56,871 bases of DNA, from positions 1-56,871 of the IMG/VR virus record IMGVR_UViG_3300047322_000204; one strand, given 5' to 3'. How positions within the stretch are numbered: the first letter of the stretch is position 1; every line of letters starts with the position of its first letter. This DNA comes from a virus. The translations under genes and the position numbers were made by a program. Below, piece after piece: positions 1-6,299 of this stretch. Under the pieces are notes generated by a model that saw only the letters and a list, made by a program, of their open reading frames with translations, ran no database searches and was not told the origin of the DNA.

Positions 1-319
1 GAGGGATTGCAGCGTGCGCCGCGGCATCGTGCACAGGGTTGCCGTGCGTGTGATCGGAGCGAGCCGTGGTGGTAGCAACGCCGTCGCTCTTGGCCGTGCC
101 GAAGGTGTTCTCTGCAGAGATGACGCCGAAGGCCATGCCACCGACCGCTGATATCCACGACGTGCCGTTCCACCAGTAGAGGGTGTCAACGCCGCCCGTC
201 GAGTTGTAATACAACTGGCCTCTGACCGGCGACGATGGCGCTGTCCCGAGGTTCTGCACCGCGGCGTTTCGCAACTCGTTCTTGTTGAGATCAATTGCAG
301 TGAGGAAACTGCGAGCCAT
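1..319 (-). CDS. Tail fibre-like protein, N-terminal part (runs off the left edge)
   Basis: ATG at 319 is preceded by AGGAG five bases upstream. The 106 visible codons are open to the edge. The N-terminus ([19 protein letters not shown]) is typical of phage fibre proteins that start with a statement of nodes or grid points. It is followed by a [21 protein letters not shown] motif broadly found in tail-fibre N-terminal domains, then a segment with SDHTHG. It lies just after another virion-type gene (328-849). Fibre assignment is by motif style only; the receptor-binding end is outside the window. Confidence 0.7.
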   Translation of the reverse strand, partial: MARSFLTAIDLNKNELRNAAVQNLGTAPSSPVRGQLYYNSTGGVDTLYWWNGTSWISAVGGMAFGVISAENTFGTAKSDGVATTTARSDHTHGNPVHDAAAHAAIP

Positions 320-327
320 GACTACTC

Positions 328-849
328 CTAGCTGAGGTAAGCGACTCCGGCGAATGAGGCGCTGAAAGCGATGGTCATCGTGTTCGTATCGACTTGAGTG
401 ACATCGCCCTCGACGTTGGTCCCGCCGCTGTCGCGAACCCAAGCGTTGGGGTACCAGCCGAGGTTGTGGATGATGGTCCACAGCGATGCTGGCGTGCCCT
501 GGTTGTGCGTGTAGCTGAGCACGGCAAGACCGATGCCGGTTGCGTCAGTGTCATACCAGAGTTCCATGGCGGGATCGGTCGGAGCGTTGGGTCCGATCCA
601 CACCTCATCGGCACCAGTGCCACCGCCGCCACCGCCCCCTTCACCTTGCTGCGCGCCGACCCACACGGGGAACTCGGGGTTGCCTGCCTGGAAGAACACC
701 CATCCCATACCGGGGTCAGCAGGCAGAGCGCCGACCGAATCGACAATGGTCACCGACTCTTCTCCGAACACCGCTGGGACGAAGGCAGTCACCTTCCTGC
801 CGGTGGTATCGACCGCCTTGGCTCGGTACAGCGCTGGAAACGTTGCCAC
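328..849 (-). CDS. Probable baseplate/tail spike-associated protein
   Basis: 173 aa, GTG start with GAGG eight bases upstream. Residues about 1-68 look like a small beta-barrel (OB-fold-like) domain of the type in phage baseplate spike proteins ([20 protein letters not shown], then [17 protein letters not shown]). A run of glycines (about residues 71-77) forms a flexible linker to a C-terminal domain with [15 protein letters not shown], a segment common in phage fibre C-termini. It lies five bases after the SpoVS-like gene and just upstream of a fibre gene. The exact role is inferred. Confidence 0.6.
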   Translation of the reverse strand: MATFPALYRAKAVDTTGRKVTAFVPAVFGEESVTIVDSVGALPADPGMGWVFFQAGNPEFPVWVGAQQGEGGGGGGGTGADEVWIGPNAPTDPAMELWYDTDATGIGLAVLSYTHNQGTPASLWTIIHNLGWYPNAWVRDSGGTNVEGDVTQVDTNTMTIAFSASFAGVAYLS

Positions 850-854
850 CGCGG

Positions 855-1154
855 CTACCTCAAGAAGAGATGGAAGGTCTGAGCCGAGATGTCGCTTCCG
901 CTGTCACCCCGGATCGTGTCGAAGCCGATGTTCACGGCCAGATCATGTCCCCTGGTGGCAACCTGGCCTCGGGCGATGGCAATGCCCTTGCACGTCTGAC
1001 AGACAGCGCCCGCACCGATGGCGCGGATGGTTGGCATCGTTTGGAATTCGAAGATCGCTCGGAAGATCGAGTTGGCAACCGCCTGCGGTGGAGTGGTCGC
1101 TGACACCCTGATCACCTTCTCGACCTCACGTTCTTGCAGGTCAGCAGTACTCAA
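855..1154 (-). CDS. SpoVS-like small DNA/RNA-binding family protein
   Basis: 99 aa, TTG start with GAGGGG six bases upstream. From about residue 14 the whole protein matches the SpoVS pattern: VIRVSATTPPQAVANSI, then an IRAIGAGAV segment, then KGIAIARGQVA, ending in beta-strands. SpoVS proteins (Bacillus stage V sporulation family, Alba-like fold) are small nucleic-acid-associated regulators. Here it sits between the recombination nucleases and two virion-type genes. Its function in a phage is unknown. Two direct copies of the GGTATCA motif lie directly upstream (1188-1207). Confidence 0.75.
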   Translation of the reverse strand: MSTADLQEREVEKVIRVSATTPPQAVANSIFRAIFEFQTMPTIRAIGAGAVCQTCKGIAIARGQVATRGHDLAVNIGFDTIRGDSGSDISAQTFHLFLR

Positions 1155-1187
1155 TGGTGTCCCCTCTAGTGCTCCGGTTCATAGGAG

Positions 1188-1207
1188 GGTATCAAACAGG
1201 GGTATCA
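1188..1207 (-). promoter_or_regulatory. Two tandem GGTATCA motif copies upstream of the SpoVS-like gene
   Basis: The 50-base gap between 1154 and 1205 holds two direct copies of GGTATCA (1188-1194 and 1201-1207), 13 bases apart. Most other copies of this dispersed motif are single and lie inside genes. Tandem spacing close to one helical turn suggests cooperative protein binding. No convincing -35/-10 pair was seen here. Confidence 0.4.
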
Positions 1208-1606
1208 GCGACGGGTGATTGTGCGCTTCCTGCCCTGTGATATCGGCTCATCCCCGCGCAGTAAACGCCTGTGCTCGACGGCGTAGCTGAGGATGTCATG
1301 GAGCACATGCACCGGCAGCACCGCGTAGTACTCACCAACATCGGTGGTGCCGCGCTTCTTGTGGATCGTGAAACCCCACGGATGACCAGCGTTGGTCATC
1401 TCTTCTTTCAGTTCCTTCTGCCCACCGGCCAGGTCGATGGCCTTGGTGTTCTTGGCTTCGATGGTCACCGGGATGCCGTCGCCCAGTGTCACATCACCCT
1501 TGTCTCGGATGCCCTCCTTGACGATGCGCCGAGCGTGCGGCCAGCCCTTCTCACGGAACCAGCGCACGACCGCTGTCTCCAGTTGCGTCCCTTTGGGGTT
1601 GGTCAT
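1205..1606 (-). CDS. PD-(D/E)XK nuclease, Holliday-junction-resolvase-like
   Basis: 133 aa, ATG overlapping the upstream stop (ATGA). The N-terminus has the Hjc-like pattern: LETAVVRWFREKGWPHARR, then KGDVTLGD, then VTIEAKNTKAIDL. This supplies the acidic residue, D, and ExK of the PD-(D/E)XK core (about residues 9, 38 and 49-51). Expected activity is structure-specific cleavage of branched DNA during recombination or before packaging. It ends in the basic peptide RKRTITRR, shared in type with several neighbours (see findings). Confidence 0.72.
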   Translation of the reverse strand: MTNPKGTQLETAVVRWFREKGWPHARRIVKEGIRDKGDVTLGDGIPVTIEAKNTKAIDLAGGQKELKEEMTNAGHPWGFTIHKKRGTTDVGEYYAVLPVHVLHDILSYAVEHRRLLRGDEPISQGRKRTITRR

Positions 1607-1890
1607 ACGTCGGGGAATTTCCAGCCCTCGTCGGCGGCAAGCTCGGACTGGCGCTGGAAGTAGTCAGCGATCTTCATCAGATCGGGCTTCTTGGTGGCCA
1701 TCGCCACCATGGCGATACACGATGAGTAGGTAGCGAGCGCCGGGGAAGCGAAGTAGTCCTGTCGTCGTATCACAACAGCATCCTTGAGTGACATGGACAG
1801 CAGTTGGTTATGAATGGCGTCGGACATACCGATCAGCTTGAACAACTCGTCCCTCTTGAAGGTGATGTACTTGTCATCGCTGTCGATCAT
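1603..1890 (-). CDS. Hypothetical protein, 95 aa
   Basis: ATG at 1890 overlaps the preceding stop (ATGA) and has AGGTGG five bases upstream. An in-frame GTG at 1899 is the alternative start. The sequence begins MIDSDDKYITFKRDELFKLI and continues as mostly helical, with no membrane segment and no recognised motif. Its position between a coiled-coil protein and a resolvase-like nuclease places it in the recombination/early operon. Not recognised. Confidence 0.6.
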   Translation of the reverse strand: MIDSDDKYITFKRDELFKLIGMSDAIHNQLLSMSLKDAVVIRRQDYFASPALATYSSCIAMVAMATKKPDLMKIADYFQRQSELAADEGWKFPDV

Positions 1891-2378
1891 GGGTTCCACC
1901 TGTTCTGTCTCCGTTCGTAGCCGACGTTACCGATACGCCGGGAAAGCTCTCGACTGATCACGAACACGCACCGTTCGCAGTTGCTGTAGACCACCTGGGT
2001 CAGCTTGCGCCTGGCGTACGCGCCGAGCACAGCGTCCCTGGCCTTGGATACCTCGGGGTCGCTGGCCATCTCTGCCTTGGCCACGGTCACCTTGTCCTTG
2101 GTGCCCCAGTCACGGACCATCGCCTGGGCCTCGACGTAGCGCTGATTGGCTTCGGCAGTGGCCTCACCGACCTCGGCCTCGGCCTGCTGCACGGCGGCGT
2201 AGTTCTGCCAAGCAGTGAACTCGCTGAACAGTTCCATCAGGTAATCGTCACTGAGATCGGTGAGGTTGGTGGGCAGGTCAGGAAGAGCGAACTCGGGCAG
2301 CTTGAAGAGTCCGCTTCCGGACTGTTGACTTTGCCCGTTGGACTCTTGTCGCGGGATGGTCCTCTTCCGTTGGCTCAT
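1887..2378 (-). CDS. Hypothetical helical protein with N-terminal basic tag
   Basis: 163 aa from ATG at 2378, with GGAG seven bases upstream. A longer in-frame extension to 2489 would overlap the upstream nuclease gene far more and has no better start. It begins MSQRKRTIPRQ (the shared basic tag), then a Q/S/G-rich linker. A long Glu/Ala-rich helical region follows (about residues 45-115), likely coiled coil. The C-terminal segment carries a CERC pair. The start overlaps the end of the preceding gene by 101 bases, unusual in this genome. Function not recognised. Confidence 0.65.
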   Translation of the reverse strand: MSQRKRTIPRQESNGQSQQSGSGLFKLPEFALPDLPTNLTDLSDDYLMELFSEFTAWQNYAAVQQAEAEVGEATAEANQRYVEAQAMVRDWGTKDKVTVAKAEMASDPEVSKARDAVLGAYARRKLTQVVYSNCERCVFVISRELSRRIGNVGYERRQNRWNP

Positions 2379-3285
2379 CTTCCTTCTCCATTCCCCAGCA
2401 CCTTCTCCGGAACTCGCACGAGCGGCAGGTCTTGACCTGTGCATCTTCTGCCCATACCGGCCTATCGGGTATGAACCCCGTGCGTACACATTGTGATACT
2501 TCTCTGGCCGTCTCCAACTGCGGAGCGATGACGCTCGGGTTGTAGGAGACGACGAACTCCTTGGTCGCCTGGTTGAACTTCGACTCGTAGATGAAGCAGA
2601 TTTCCTCGTACCGGGGCCAGGCCAGCCACAAGTAGAGCATGCCCTGCTTGATGTGACTGGCGAAGGGCCGGTTGATCCGCCACCAGATGTCTTCCAGGGT
2701 CATGCCCTCGTCGGTATACAAGTTGTAGAGCCGCGGCGCTTCGAAGCGCAGCGTCTGGATGCCGATCGACTTGATCTCGATCAGTCCGTTCCAATCGTCC
2801 AGGCCGTGCACGGCACCGTCAGCGTGGCCCTCGATCAGCATCAGCCCGCCACGTCGTAGAGGAACCTCCCGGTACGACAGGCGCTCGCTCTTGCACCACA
2901 CGCAGGCCTTGGGCGACAGAGCCATGAAGTCCTTCTCGCAGGCACGGCAGAAGAACCGGCCCCACAGCACGCCCATCTCCCACAGCCAGTCCTGGTACTT
3001 GTCGTGGATCGTGTGGCCCTCAGCGAAGACGTTGTTCATCCGGAACGAAGGGTTGGCCTGACTGGTCTTCTCCGGTGGCACTCCGGTCATCCGGTAGAAG
3101 TCGTGGCGTCCGCACCAGTTCGGCTTGGACATGTCGGAAGGGTGCATGTAGTCGTGGCTGTGTGGTGACACAGCTTCGCCCATCTTGCGCATGACGTGCC
3201 GCTCCATCGCTGGTAACACAACGCCATCACCCTTGTAGGTGTCCTTGAGCCGCTTGAGTGCACTGTCCTTGAGCGTCCTACTCAT
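2278..3285 (-). CDS. Cas4/RecB-like PD-(D/E)XK exonuclease with cysteine cluster
   Basis: 335 aa. The nuclease core is visible as LIEGHADGAVHG (D about residue 154), then LIEIKS (E-x-K, about residues 168-170). An upstream Cys (NWCGRHDF) and a C-terminal CRSCEFRRRC set would form a four-cysteine Fe-S-type cluster as in Cas4/AddB nucleases. An internal CRAC..CVWC zinc-ribbon-like insert lies around residues 113-131. A role in DNA end processing or recombination beside RecA is expected. The last about 30 residues (VRKRTLQAARVRSS) are encoded in the 101-base overlap with the next gene and resemble the shared basic tag. Confidence 0.78.
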   Translation of the reverse strand: MSRTLKDSALKRLKDTYKGDGVVLPAMERHVMRKMGEAVSPHSHDYMHPSDMSKPNWCGRHDFYRMTGVPPEKTSQANPSFRMNNVFAEGHTIHDKYQDWLWEMGVLWGRFFCRACEKDFMALSPKACVWCKSERLSYREVPLRRGGLMLIEGHADGAVHGLDDWNGLIEIKSIGIQTLRFEAPRLYNLYTDEGMTLEDIWWRINRPFASHIKQGMLYLWLAWPRYEEICFIYESKFNQATKEFVVSYNPSVIAPQLETAREVSQCVRTGFIPDRPVWAEDAQVKTCRSCEFRRRCWGMEKEDEPTEEDHPATRVQRAKSTVRKRTLQAARVRSS

Positions 3286-3584
3286 ACCGGGAACATCTCA
3301 TCGAAGTCGTCCTCACTGATCACGACGAGCCGACAGGACCTGCGGCCCCCACCCATCTGCAGGTGCATCGCTGGCATCCTGCCCGAAAGGATGGCGTTGC
3401 TGCGCAGGTGATCCCAGTCCTCGGCCTCGACACGGATCGATTTGCCGTCCGTCTGCTTCATCTCCCACAGCACCTTGTCCTCGCGCACATCGTTCGGGAG
3501 CCGCCAGCCAGAGCCGGAGCCTGGGTTCTGCTTGCCGCCACGGCGCTTGGCGACAGTGCGCTCCTGCTTCTGCCACTCCTTCAC
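3282..3584 (-). CDS. Small PD-(D/E)XK endonuclease-like protein
   Basis: 100 aa from GTG at 3584, just after the recA stop. Earlier in-frame codons run inside recA and are shadow sequence. It carries QNPGSGSGWRLPNDVRED then LWEMKQT. This matches the small phage PD-(D/E)XK family in which a glycine-serine segment precedes D and ExK (D about residue 32, E-x-K about 41-43). It overlaps the Cas4-like gene start by ATGA. The N-terminus KQERTVAKRR resembles the basic tag of neighbours. A resolvase or nicking function is inferred. Confidence 0.66.
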   Translation of the reverse strand: MKEWQKQERTVAKRRGGKQNPGSGSGWRLPNDVREDKVLWEMKQTDGKSIRVEAEDWDHLRSNAILSGRMPAMHLQMGGGRRSCRLVVISEDDFDEMFPV

Positions 3585-3591
3585 GCTTCCA

Positions 3592-4659
3592 TCACTTGCG
3601 GGCAACCTTCCGCTTACGAGTTCCTGTCGAGGCCGCCGGAGGAGGCTCGATGCCGAGTACTTCTCTCCGTACCGCCGTATCGATCGCTGATACCAGGCTT
3701 TCGTCGGTCTGCATCGCTGTCCACACGGCGTCCTTGCCGTTCCACTTGTGCTTACCGAAGTGATACCAGGCACCGTGGCGCTCGATGACATCACGCTCGA
3801 TGCCGATGTCCCAAAGCTCACGGGCGTAGTCGTAGCTGCCCTGCGGGTGGCCATCGCAGTCAGCGAAGTAGAAGTCCACCGTGGCGGTGCGCCGCGGCGG
3901 GAAGGTCTTGTTCTTGATCGTCTGAATCTTGATCGTCTGGCCGACCTGCTCATCGCCGTCCTTGATCCACTCTTCCCGAGTGACCTCGGCCCGGACCATG
4001 TAGGTGTAGTTCTTGCCCTTGCCTCCCGGTGTCGTGCGAGGGTCACCGAACATCACACCGACACGCTCACGCCATTGGTTGATGACCAGCATCAGCACGC
4101 TGCGGTCGGCCTCGGTCATCGACCGCTTGGTGGAGGACAGGCACTTGCGCATGAACTTGTTGGTCAGCATTGCCCCTCGACCGATGGTCAGTTCCATCAT
4201 CGTCTTCTCGTCCTCTTCGGAAGGCATCAGTGCCGGAAGGGAGTCGATCACCACGGCATCGGCGGCACGTCCGTACAGCACACGGTCACAGGACTCGTAG
4301 GCCTCTTCCATGATGTTCGACTGGACGAAGGTCATCTTGTCGGCATCGACACCGAGCACGCCCGCCCAAACGAAGTCGAAGTCCTCTGCAGCGACCCACA
4401 GCGTGTGGTGGTCAGGGTTGGCGGCCTGGGCAGCGGCGATGGTCTTCAAGGTCACCGCCGTCTTGCCCATCGACTCCAACCCGACGATCTCGTTGACACA
4501 ATTCAAGGGCCAGCCACCACCAAGAGCCAGGTCAAAGCTCAGCGAGCCGGTGGTGTGCCGCTCATAGCTGCTGTTCTTCAACTGACTGCCCTTGATCATC
4601 ACCTCTGACTTCTGCTTCTTGTTGATCGCAGAGATCAGCGTGTCGATGTCCGTGGGCAT
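3592..4659 (-). CDS. recA: RecA-like recombinase
   Basis: 355 aa from ATG at 4659 (MPTDIDTLISAINKKQ). Longer in-frame sequence to 5169 is a shadow of the GH16-like gene. Walker A is GLESMGKT (residues 60-67), Walker B is AVVIDSLPAL, and the core fold matches RecA/UvsX family proteins. It catalyses ATP-dependent strand exchange, probably with the SSB at 8480 and nearby nucleases. The C-terminal tail ends TRKRKVARK, a variant of the shared basic tag. No Shine-Dalgarno is present; TACCAT lies exactly six bases before the ATG, consistent with leaderless initiation. Confidence 0.9.
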   Translation of the reverse strand: MPTDIDTLISAINKKQKSEVMIKGSQLKNSSYERHTTGSLSFDLALGGGWPLNCVNEIVGLESMGKTAVTLKTIAAAQAANPDHHTLWVAAEDFDFVWAGVLGVDADKMTFVQSNIMEEAYESCDRVLYGRAADAVVIDSLPALMPSEEDEKTMMELTIGRGAMLTNKFMRKCLSSTKRSMTEADRSVLMLVINQWRERVGVMFGDPRTTPGGKGKNYTYMVRAEVTREEWIKDGDEQVGQTIKIQTIKNKTFPPRRTATVDFYFADCDGHPQGSYDYARELWDIGIERDVIERHGAWYHFGKHKWNGKDAVWTAMQTDESLVSAIDTAVRREVLGIEPPPAASTGTRKRKVARK

Positions 4660-4665
4660 CTGCAA

Positions 4666-4671
4666 ATGGTA
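4666..4671 (-). promoter_or_regulatory. Candidate -10 element for a leaderless recA transcript
   Basis: TACCAT followed by six bases and the ATG at 4659. No convincing -35 hexamer was found. The same TAnnnT-N6-ATG arrangement occurs before three other genes here that also lack a ribosome binding site. Confidence 0.4.
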
Positions 4672-4693
4672 CCAAACCCTTGACGACGGGCTG

Positions 4694-5476
4694 CTATGCC
4701 GACCTGTAGTACGCCAGCCAATCGATCTCGATGGTGCCGGAAACCTTCGGGTCGGGCTTGGCGTAGGTGCCCAGCTTCGGCTCGGTCTGGATGACCCAGT
4801 GCATGTCGGTGTTGGGGATGCGGTCGTTCTCCAAACGCCAGCGAGCGAGGGCGGTCCCGTCCCAGCGGAACTCGCACTCACGCGTGCGCCAGTCACCTGG
4901 CTTCCACGTGATCTGTGCGGTGTGCCACTTGCCGTCGCAAGCCGCCGTGGTGCCCTTGGCCCACGCCTGGTCGCTACCTTGGGTGGCGTTCTGCCGGTGC
5001 ATGAATCCCTTGACCACCGTGCTGGCGCTGCCAATGTCTTGCTCGGGGAAGTCGATCTCGCCGTCACGTGGCCACGTGCCCGAGTCGGGCCACAGCAACC
5101 AGGCGATCTTGTACCCCGGCAGAGGCTGAGGGATGCGGAAGCGGAGCACGAACCGACCATGGTCAACACCCCACGGCTTGGCTGGGCTGATCATCGGACG
5201 GATCGCGGTGACTCGCGGCCAGGTGCCGCGGCTGTCAGTGATCGTGGCGATGTTGGAGATGAGGCAACTGTTCTTGACCTCCAAGCGGCCAGTGTCATAC
5301 ATCCCGGTCTGCCACGGCTTCGATGTCTTGTAGCCGGTGGGATAGGCGCTGATCTTGTCGCGGTATGCCGCCGACGTGAGCACTTGCCCCATTGCAGCGT
5401 TGGTATCGAAGTCCTCGACCAAGACGGGTGTCCAGCCCTTCATGTTCATGTTGGGGCTGCTTCCTGACACTGACAT
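4694..5476 (-). CDS. Glycoside hydrolase family 16-like protein
   Basis: 260 aa, ATG with AGGAGG five bases upstream. The centre carries WPRDGEIDFPEQD (about residues 134-146), matching the GH16 catalytic signature E-[ILV]-D-x-x-E. The flanking beta-rich sequence (KPGDWRTRECEFRWDG, then GTIEIDWLAYYRSA at the end) fits a concanavalin-like jelly roll. GH16 enzymes cleave beta-1,3/1,4 glucans or galactans. No signal peptide is evident. It sits between recA and small zinc proteins rather than with the virion genes, so whether it is a virion depolymerase, lysis aid or surface modifier is open. Confidence 0.75.
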   Translation of the reverse strand: MSVSGSSPNMNMKGWTPVLVEDFDTNAAMGQVLTSAAYRDKISAYPTGYKTSKPWQTGMYDTGRLEVKNSCLISNIATITDSRGTWPRVTAIRPMISPAKPWGVDHGRFVLRFRIPQPLPGYKIAWLLWPDSGTWPRDGEIDFPEQDIGSASTVVKGFMHRQNATQGSDQAWAKGTTAACDGKWHTAQITWKPGDWRTRECEFRWDGTALARWRLENDRIPNTDMHWVIQTEPKLGTYAKPDPKVSGTIEIDWLAYYRSA

Positions 5477-5505
5477 ACGAACCTCCTAGCAGGGTTGTTC
5501 CCAGA

Positions 5506-5700
5506 TTAGTTCGTCACACGCTTGATGGTTCTCTTACGCGGAGGCACCGGCTCTGCCAGGCCTTTCAGCGACTCCAAGAAGGCGTTGAGGGCCTGTCGCC
5601 CCTCTTCATCCTTGGGAGCCTTACCCTGCACACGCCTGTTGCAGTGCGTGCAGTAGGCACAGCGGCCCACCTGCTTCCACTCATGGTCGCACGTCGTCAC
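5506..5700 (-). CDS. Small zinc-ribbon protein with C-terminal basic tag
   Basis: 64 aa, GTG start overlapping the upstream stop (GTGA). The N-terminus CDHEWKQVGRCAYCTHC provides Cys/His ligands (C4, H6, C14, C17, C20) for one zinc. A helical middle follows, then the C-terminus RKRTIKRVTN. The final ten residues are almost identical to those of the unrelated protein at 13670. Probably a small nucleic-acid or protein-binding accessory factor; function unknown. Confidence 0.65.
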   Translation of the reverse strand: MTTCDHEWKQVGRCAYCTHCNRRVQGKAPKDEEGRQALNAFLESLKGLAEPVPPRKRTIKRVTN

Positions 5701-6089
5701 ACCGCTCCCCAGGTCGTCGCTTCACCCTGTTCGAACAGGCCATTGAAGCCGCAGTTGTAACAGTGCGGCGCTGGCGGAGGCCCACGACGGGCACCACTCG
5801 ACCGGGAGAAGTACTGACTGCTGCCGCACTCAGGGCACGGTTCTCGATCGACTTGGTGAGCCTTGCCGCCGCGCCACACAGTCATCTTGTCCCACAGGTT
5901 GGCGATCGTCACCGGCTCTTGCTGCTGCACCTGCTGGTACTGCGGCTGTTGCTGCGGCATCTGCTGCACCTGTTGATACTGCGGTTGCTGATACTGCTGA
6001 GGCTGTTGCGGGTACTGCTGGCGAGCCTGGGGCTGCGGCCCCCGCACCTGAGCCATCTTGCGGGCGTACCACGACGAGGTATCAGTCAC
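5697..6089 (-). CDS. Gln-rich zinc-ribbon protein
   Basis: 130 aa, GTG start in a GTGA overlap. Residues about 18-60 are a low-complexity Q/P/Y tract (QQYQQPQYQQ type), likely disordered. A C-terminal zinc ribbon follows, with CPECGSSQYF then CYNCGFNG. This resembles single-zinc-ribbon adaptor proteins. It is co-transcribed with the polymerase and RecA genes, so a replication or transcription accessory role is plausible but unproven. Confidence 0.62.
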   Translation of the reverse strand: MTDTSSWYARKMAQVRGPQPQARQQYPQQPQQYQQPQYQQVQQMPQQQPQYQQVQQQEPVTIANLWDKMTVWRGGKAHQVDREPCPECGSSQYFSRSSGARRGPPPAPHCYNCGFNGLFEQGEATTWGAV

Positions 6090-6256
6090 GACACTCCCGC
6101 AACCTCAGCGACGTACGTGAGCAAGAGACCGGAGAGCGCCGACTGCAACTCGTCCGAGGAACGGACATTGGGCATGCACGCGATGAACGCGCTGGCGTAG
6201 GCGTCAGCCAACTCCACGGCGCGATCACATACCGCATTCTGAATGAGCGTGTCCAT
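6086..6256 (-). CDS. Hypothetical helical protein, 56 aa
   Basis: ATG at 6256 (MDTLIQNAVCDRAVELADAY), 56 aa ending AEVAGVS. In-frame codons upstream belong to polA. No Shine-Dalgarno is visible. A TTGACA/TACCAT pair lies at 6265-6291, with the -10 only eight bases before the ATG, supporting a near-leaderless start. The protein looks like an amphipathic helical bundle; not recognised. Confidence 0.5.
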   Translation of the reverse strand: MDTLIQNAVCDRAVELADAYASAFIACMPNVRSSDELQSALSGLLLTYVAEVAGVS

Positions 6257-6264
6257 TGTTGGGC

Positions 6265-6291
6265 ATGGTAACACAGCACCCTCATTGTCAA
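6265..6291 (-). promoter_or_regulatory. Candidate promoter after polA
   Basis: -35 TTGACA (6286-6291), 15-base spacer, -10 TACCAT (6265-6270), then eight bases to the ATG at 6256. The spacer is short for sigma-70. The 44-base intergenic gap directly after the polA stop and the lack of a ribosome binding site support it. A GGTAACACA variant of the dispersed motif overlaps the -10. Confidence 0.45.
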
Positions 6292-6299
6292 TCGGCAAT

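Noticed and set aside
2278-3285. Cas4-like gene as part of a CRISPR system
   Set aside because: No repeats or other cas genes; the gene sits with RecA and resolvase-like nucleases, so a recombination role is likelier.
3592-5169. 525-codon version of RecA
   Set aside because: The N-terminal 170 codons lie antisense-frame within the GH16-like gene and read as low-complexity Arg/Ser; the natural start is MPTDIDT at 4659.
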